The notes beneath the pieces were generated by a model. It saw nothing but the letters and a program-made list of their open reading frames with translations. It searched no databases and had not been told where the DNA came from. From CAVQRB01 sp963715055 (GTDB lineage Bacteria; Pseudomonadota; Alphaproteobacteria; Rhodobacterales; Rhodobacteraceae): 64,000 nt of DNA. The position numbers and the translations under genes were made by a program. The stretch is taken from assembly GCA_963715055.1 (NCBI GenBank), contig CAVQRB010000016.1, positions 18,907 through 82,906 of the forward strand, read 5' to 3'. This document shows positions 62,787 to 64,000 of the stretch, piece by piece; position 1 is the stretch's first letter; each line of letters opens with the position of its first letter.

Positions 62787-62893
62787 GCGGCGGCGGGCGG
62801 GTCGGCCTTCGGGATGGCCGATCAGCACTTCGTGACTTGATCGGGTGCTCCGGCGTGCTCCTTATCGGACAGCGTTCAAGGAAAGGACTGCCG

Positions 62894-63701
62894 ATGCGAC
62901 GACTTGTGATGCCCCTCCTTCTGGCGATCGGCTTTGCCAATTCCGCTTTCGCTTGCGGACCCGATACCGATTGCATGCTGGGCGATCGGAGCTACCGCAT
63001 TGCGCTGCCGGAGGATGCGGCGACAGGGCCGCTGCCGGCGGTGGTCTTTGCCCATGGCTACCGCGGATCGGCGGACGGCGTGATGCGCAACGGCTCGCTG
63101 CGCAAGACGGTGTCCGGATCTCGGGGCGGCGCTGATTGCGCTCGATGCAGGCGAGGACGACTGGGTCATTCCCAATGCGCCGAGACACATGGAGAGCGAC
63201 GGCGCGGAAGAATTCGCCTATGTGGACGCGGTGCTTGCGGATGTGGTGGCGCGTTTCGACATTGACCCCGCGCGGATCATGGCCACGGGGTTCAGCGCGG
63301 GCGGCATGATGGTCTGGAACCTCGCCTGCGCGCGCAGCGATCGTTTCGCGGGCTTTGCGCCGGTGTCGGGCACCTTCTGGCTGGAGCCGCCCGCGACGTG
63401 TTCAGGGCCGGTGGCGAGCGTGATCCATATCCACGGCGACAATGACCCCACGGTGCCGCTCGACGGTCGCGCGATCGGGCCGACCCGGCAGGGAAAGGTC
63501 TCGGAGGCGCTTGCGATGTATGGCGATTACGGGGGCTTCGGCCCGATGACCTACGTCATGCGGGACGATCTGCGCTGCGAGGAGCGGCGCAATGCAGCCG
63601 GTGATCTGCTGGATTTCTGCCTGTTTACAGGGGGCCATTCGTTCCGCACGGAGTTCGTGCGCTTTGCCTGGGAGCGGCTGCGGGAGGCGGGGCGGTTGTG
63701 A
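62894..63701 (+). pseudogene. PHB-depolymerase-like exported esterase, +1 frameshift
   Basis: An alpha/beta hydrolase of the Fae/LpqC-type polyhydroxybutyrate-depolymerase group. ATG 62894 opens a signal peptide (MRRLVMPLLLAIGFANSAFA) and PLPAVVFAHGYRGSADGVM; the frame breaks after LRKTVS. A second frame carries DDWVIPNAPRH, the nucleophile elbow GFSAGGMM, VIHIHGDNDPTVPLDG and GGHSFRTEF (catalytic His). One extra base in GTGTCCGGATCTC (about 63110-63122) accounts for it: 808 nt is 269 codons plus one. If the base is an artefact, the enzyme is complete at 268 residues. Confidence 0.8.
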
Positions 63702-64000
63702 GCCCGGATCGGCGCCGAAGGCCGTGTAGCGGTTCAGCAGCGCAGCGAATGGCGGCTTCGTCCACGGGCCGTGAGCAGGCTACACAACGCATCGAAGCCT
63801 TGTTCGACAACGGCGGTTGCGCCCTCCAGAAACCAAATTACAGCTCTAAATCAAATGCTTATAGCCAGACTTAATCAGTCGCGTTTTTGCGTTTGCGTTC
63901 TATATCAACGCCACATCAACACTGGGCCAGAAAAACCGCACCAGCATGTATAAGCAGGCAGCGACATGCAGCCGCGCGCAAAGAAACGCGATTCGCAGTT
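63702..64000. other. Window end, no gene recognised
   Basis: About 300 bp after the esterase with only short frames; bases 63830-63910 are AT-rich. No tRNA, terminator or mobile-element end could be identified. A gene might begin beyond the edge. Confidence 0.4.

Noticed and set aside
60930..62828. Upstream in-frame extension of the MORN protein (to 1095 codons)
   Set aside because: It runs antisense through nadE and would remove the signal peptide; ATG 60929 gives a proper exported protein.

Overview
The window is high-GC DNA from an alphaproteobacterium, almost certainly Rhodobacteraceae (Roseobacter group or a close relative). The basis is family-level recognition of gene content and order: glnD-murJ, mreB-mreC-mreD-mrdA-rodA, a methylmalonyl-CoA epimerase followed by a DUF1467 gene, an RpoHII-type sigma factor, an FeS-type cryptochrome/photolyase, and a light-harvesting 2 (puc) operon. 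The LH2 operon makes the source a likely anoxygenic phototroph. No reaction-centre or bacteriochlorophyll-synthesis genes lie in the window, so this is inference.

Layout. 1-8.9 kb: histidine utilisation (hutF cut by the left edge, then hutI-hutH-hutG-hutU with overlapping reading frames) and an amino-acid ABC transporter. 9.0-11.9 kb: a puc operon with tandem PpsR/CrtJ-type operators, pucB, an elongated pucA, a hairpin, a frameshifted pucC and a coupled gene of unknown function with a 26-residue repeat. 12.2-14.3 kb: a universal stress protein and a Na+/alanine-type symporter. 14.5-25.6 kb: aspS, an acetyltransferase, a receiver-domain protein behind a CtrA-like box, a DUF3604 protein, mce/DUF1467, EI24, nitroreductase, deacetylase, VOC protein and trpS. 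25.6-34.2 kb: a rhomboid-like protein, murJ, glnD, a LpoA-like lipoprotein, rsmI, yraN and gshB. 34.2-35.6 kb: a complete IS701-family element with a dead transposase. 35.6-45.7 kb: comM, GST, cobC/cobU, rpoHII, a ChaN-like gene, coaBC, dut, a membrane-anchored ThiF-like enzyme and an M3 peptidase. 45.7-53.3 kb: ghrA, the rod-shape cluster (rodA, mrdA, mreD, mreC, mreB) and a solute-binding protein. 53.4-57.5 kb: leuA with a leucine leader peptide, an SDR and the photolyase. 57.5-64 kb: a more AT-rich stretch with a VPLPA-CTERM protein, an 18-unit MORN protein, nadE and a frameshifted esterase.

How the genes work together. HutF, HutI, HutH, HutG and HutU make up the five-step histidine route through formylglutamate, and the adjacent ABC transporter could bring in the amino acid. 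The puc genes encode the peripheral antenna; the two TGT-N12-ACA sites predict repression by PpsR under oxygen or light. RpoHII and the FeS cryptochrome elsewhere in the window belong to families that in Rhodobacter sphaeroides serve the photo-oxidative stress response. The mre/mrd block with murJ and the LpoA-like lipoprotein serves wall growth.

The most unusual points are the LH2 alpha chain (Tyr44/Leu45 and a 70-residue tail), the unknown pucC-coupled repeat protein, the IS701 insertion whose target duplication regenerated the stop codons of two convergent genes, the leucine leader upstream of leuA, and a MORN protein built from two copies of a nine-repeat block. Single-base frameshifts in pucC and in the last gene may be real decay or sequencing errors; the sequence alone cannot decide.
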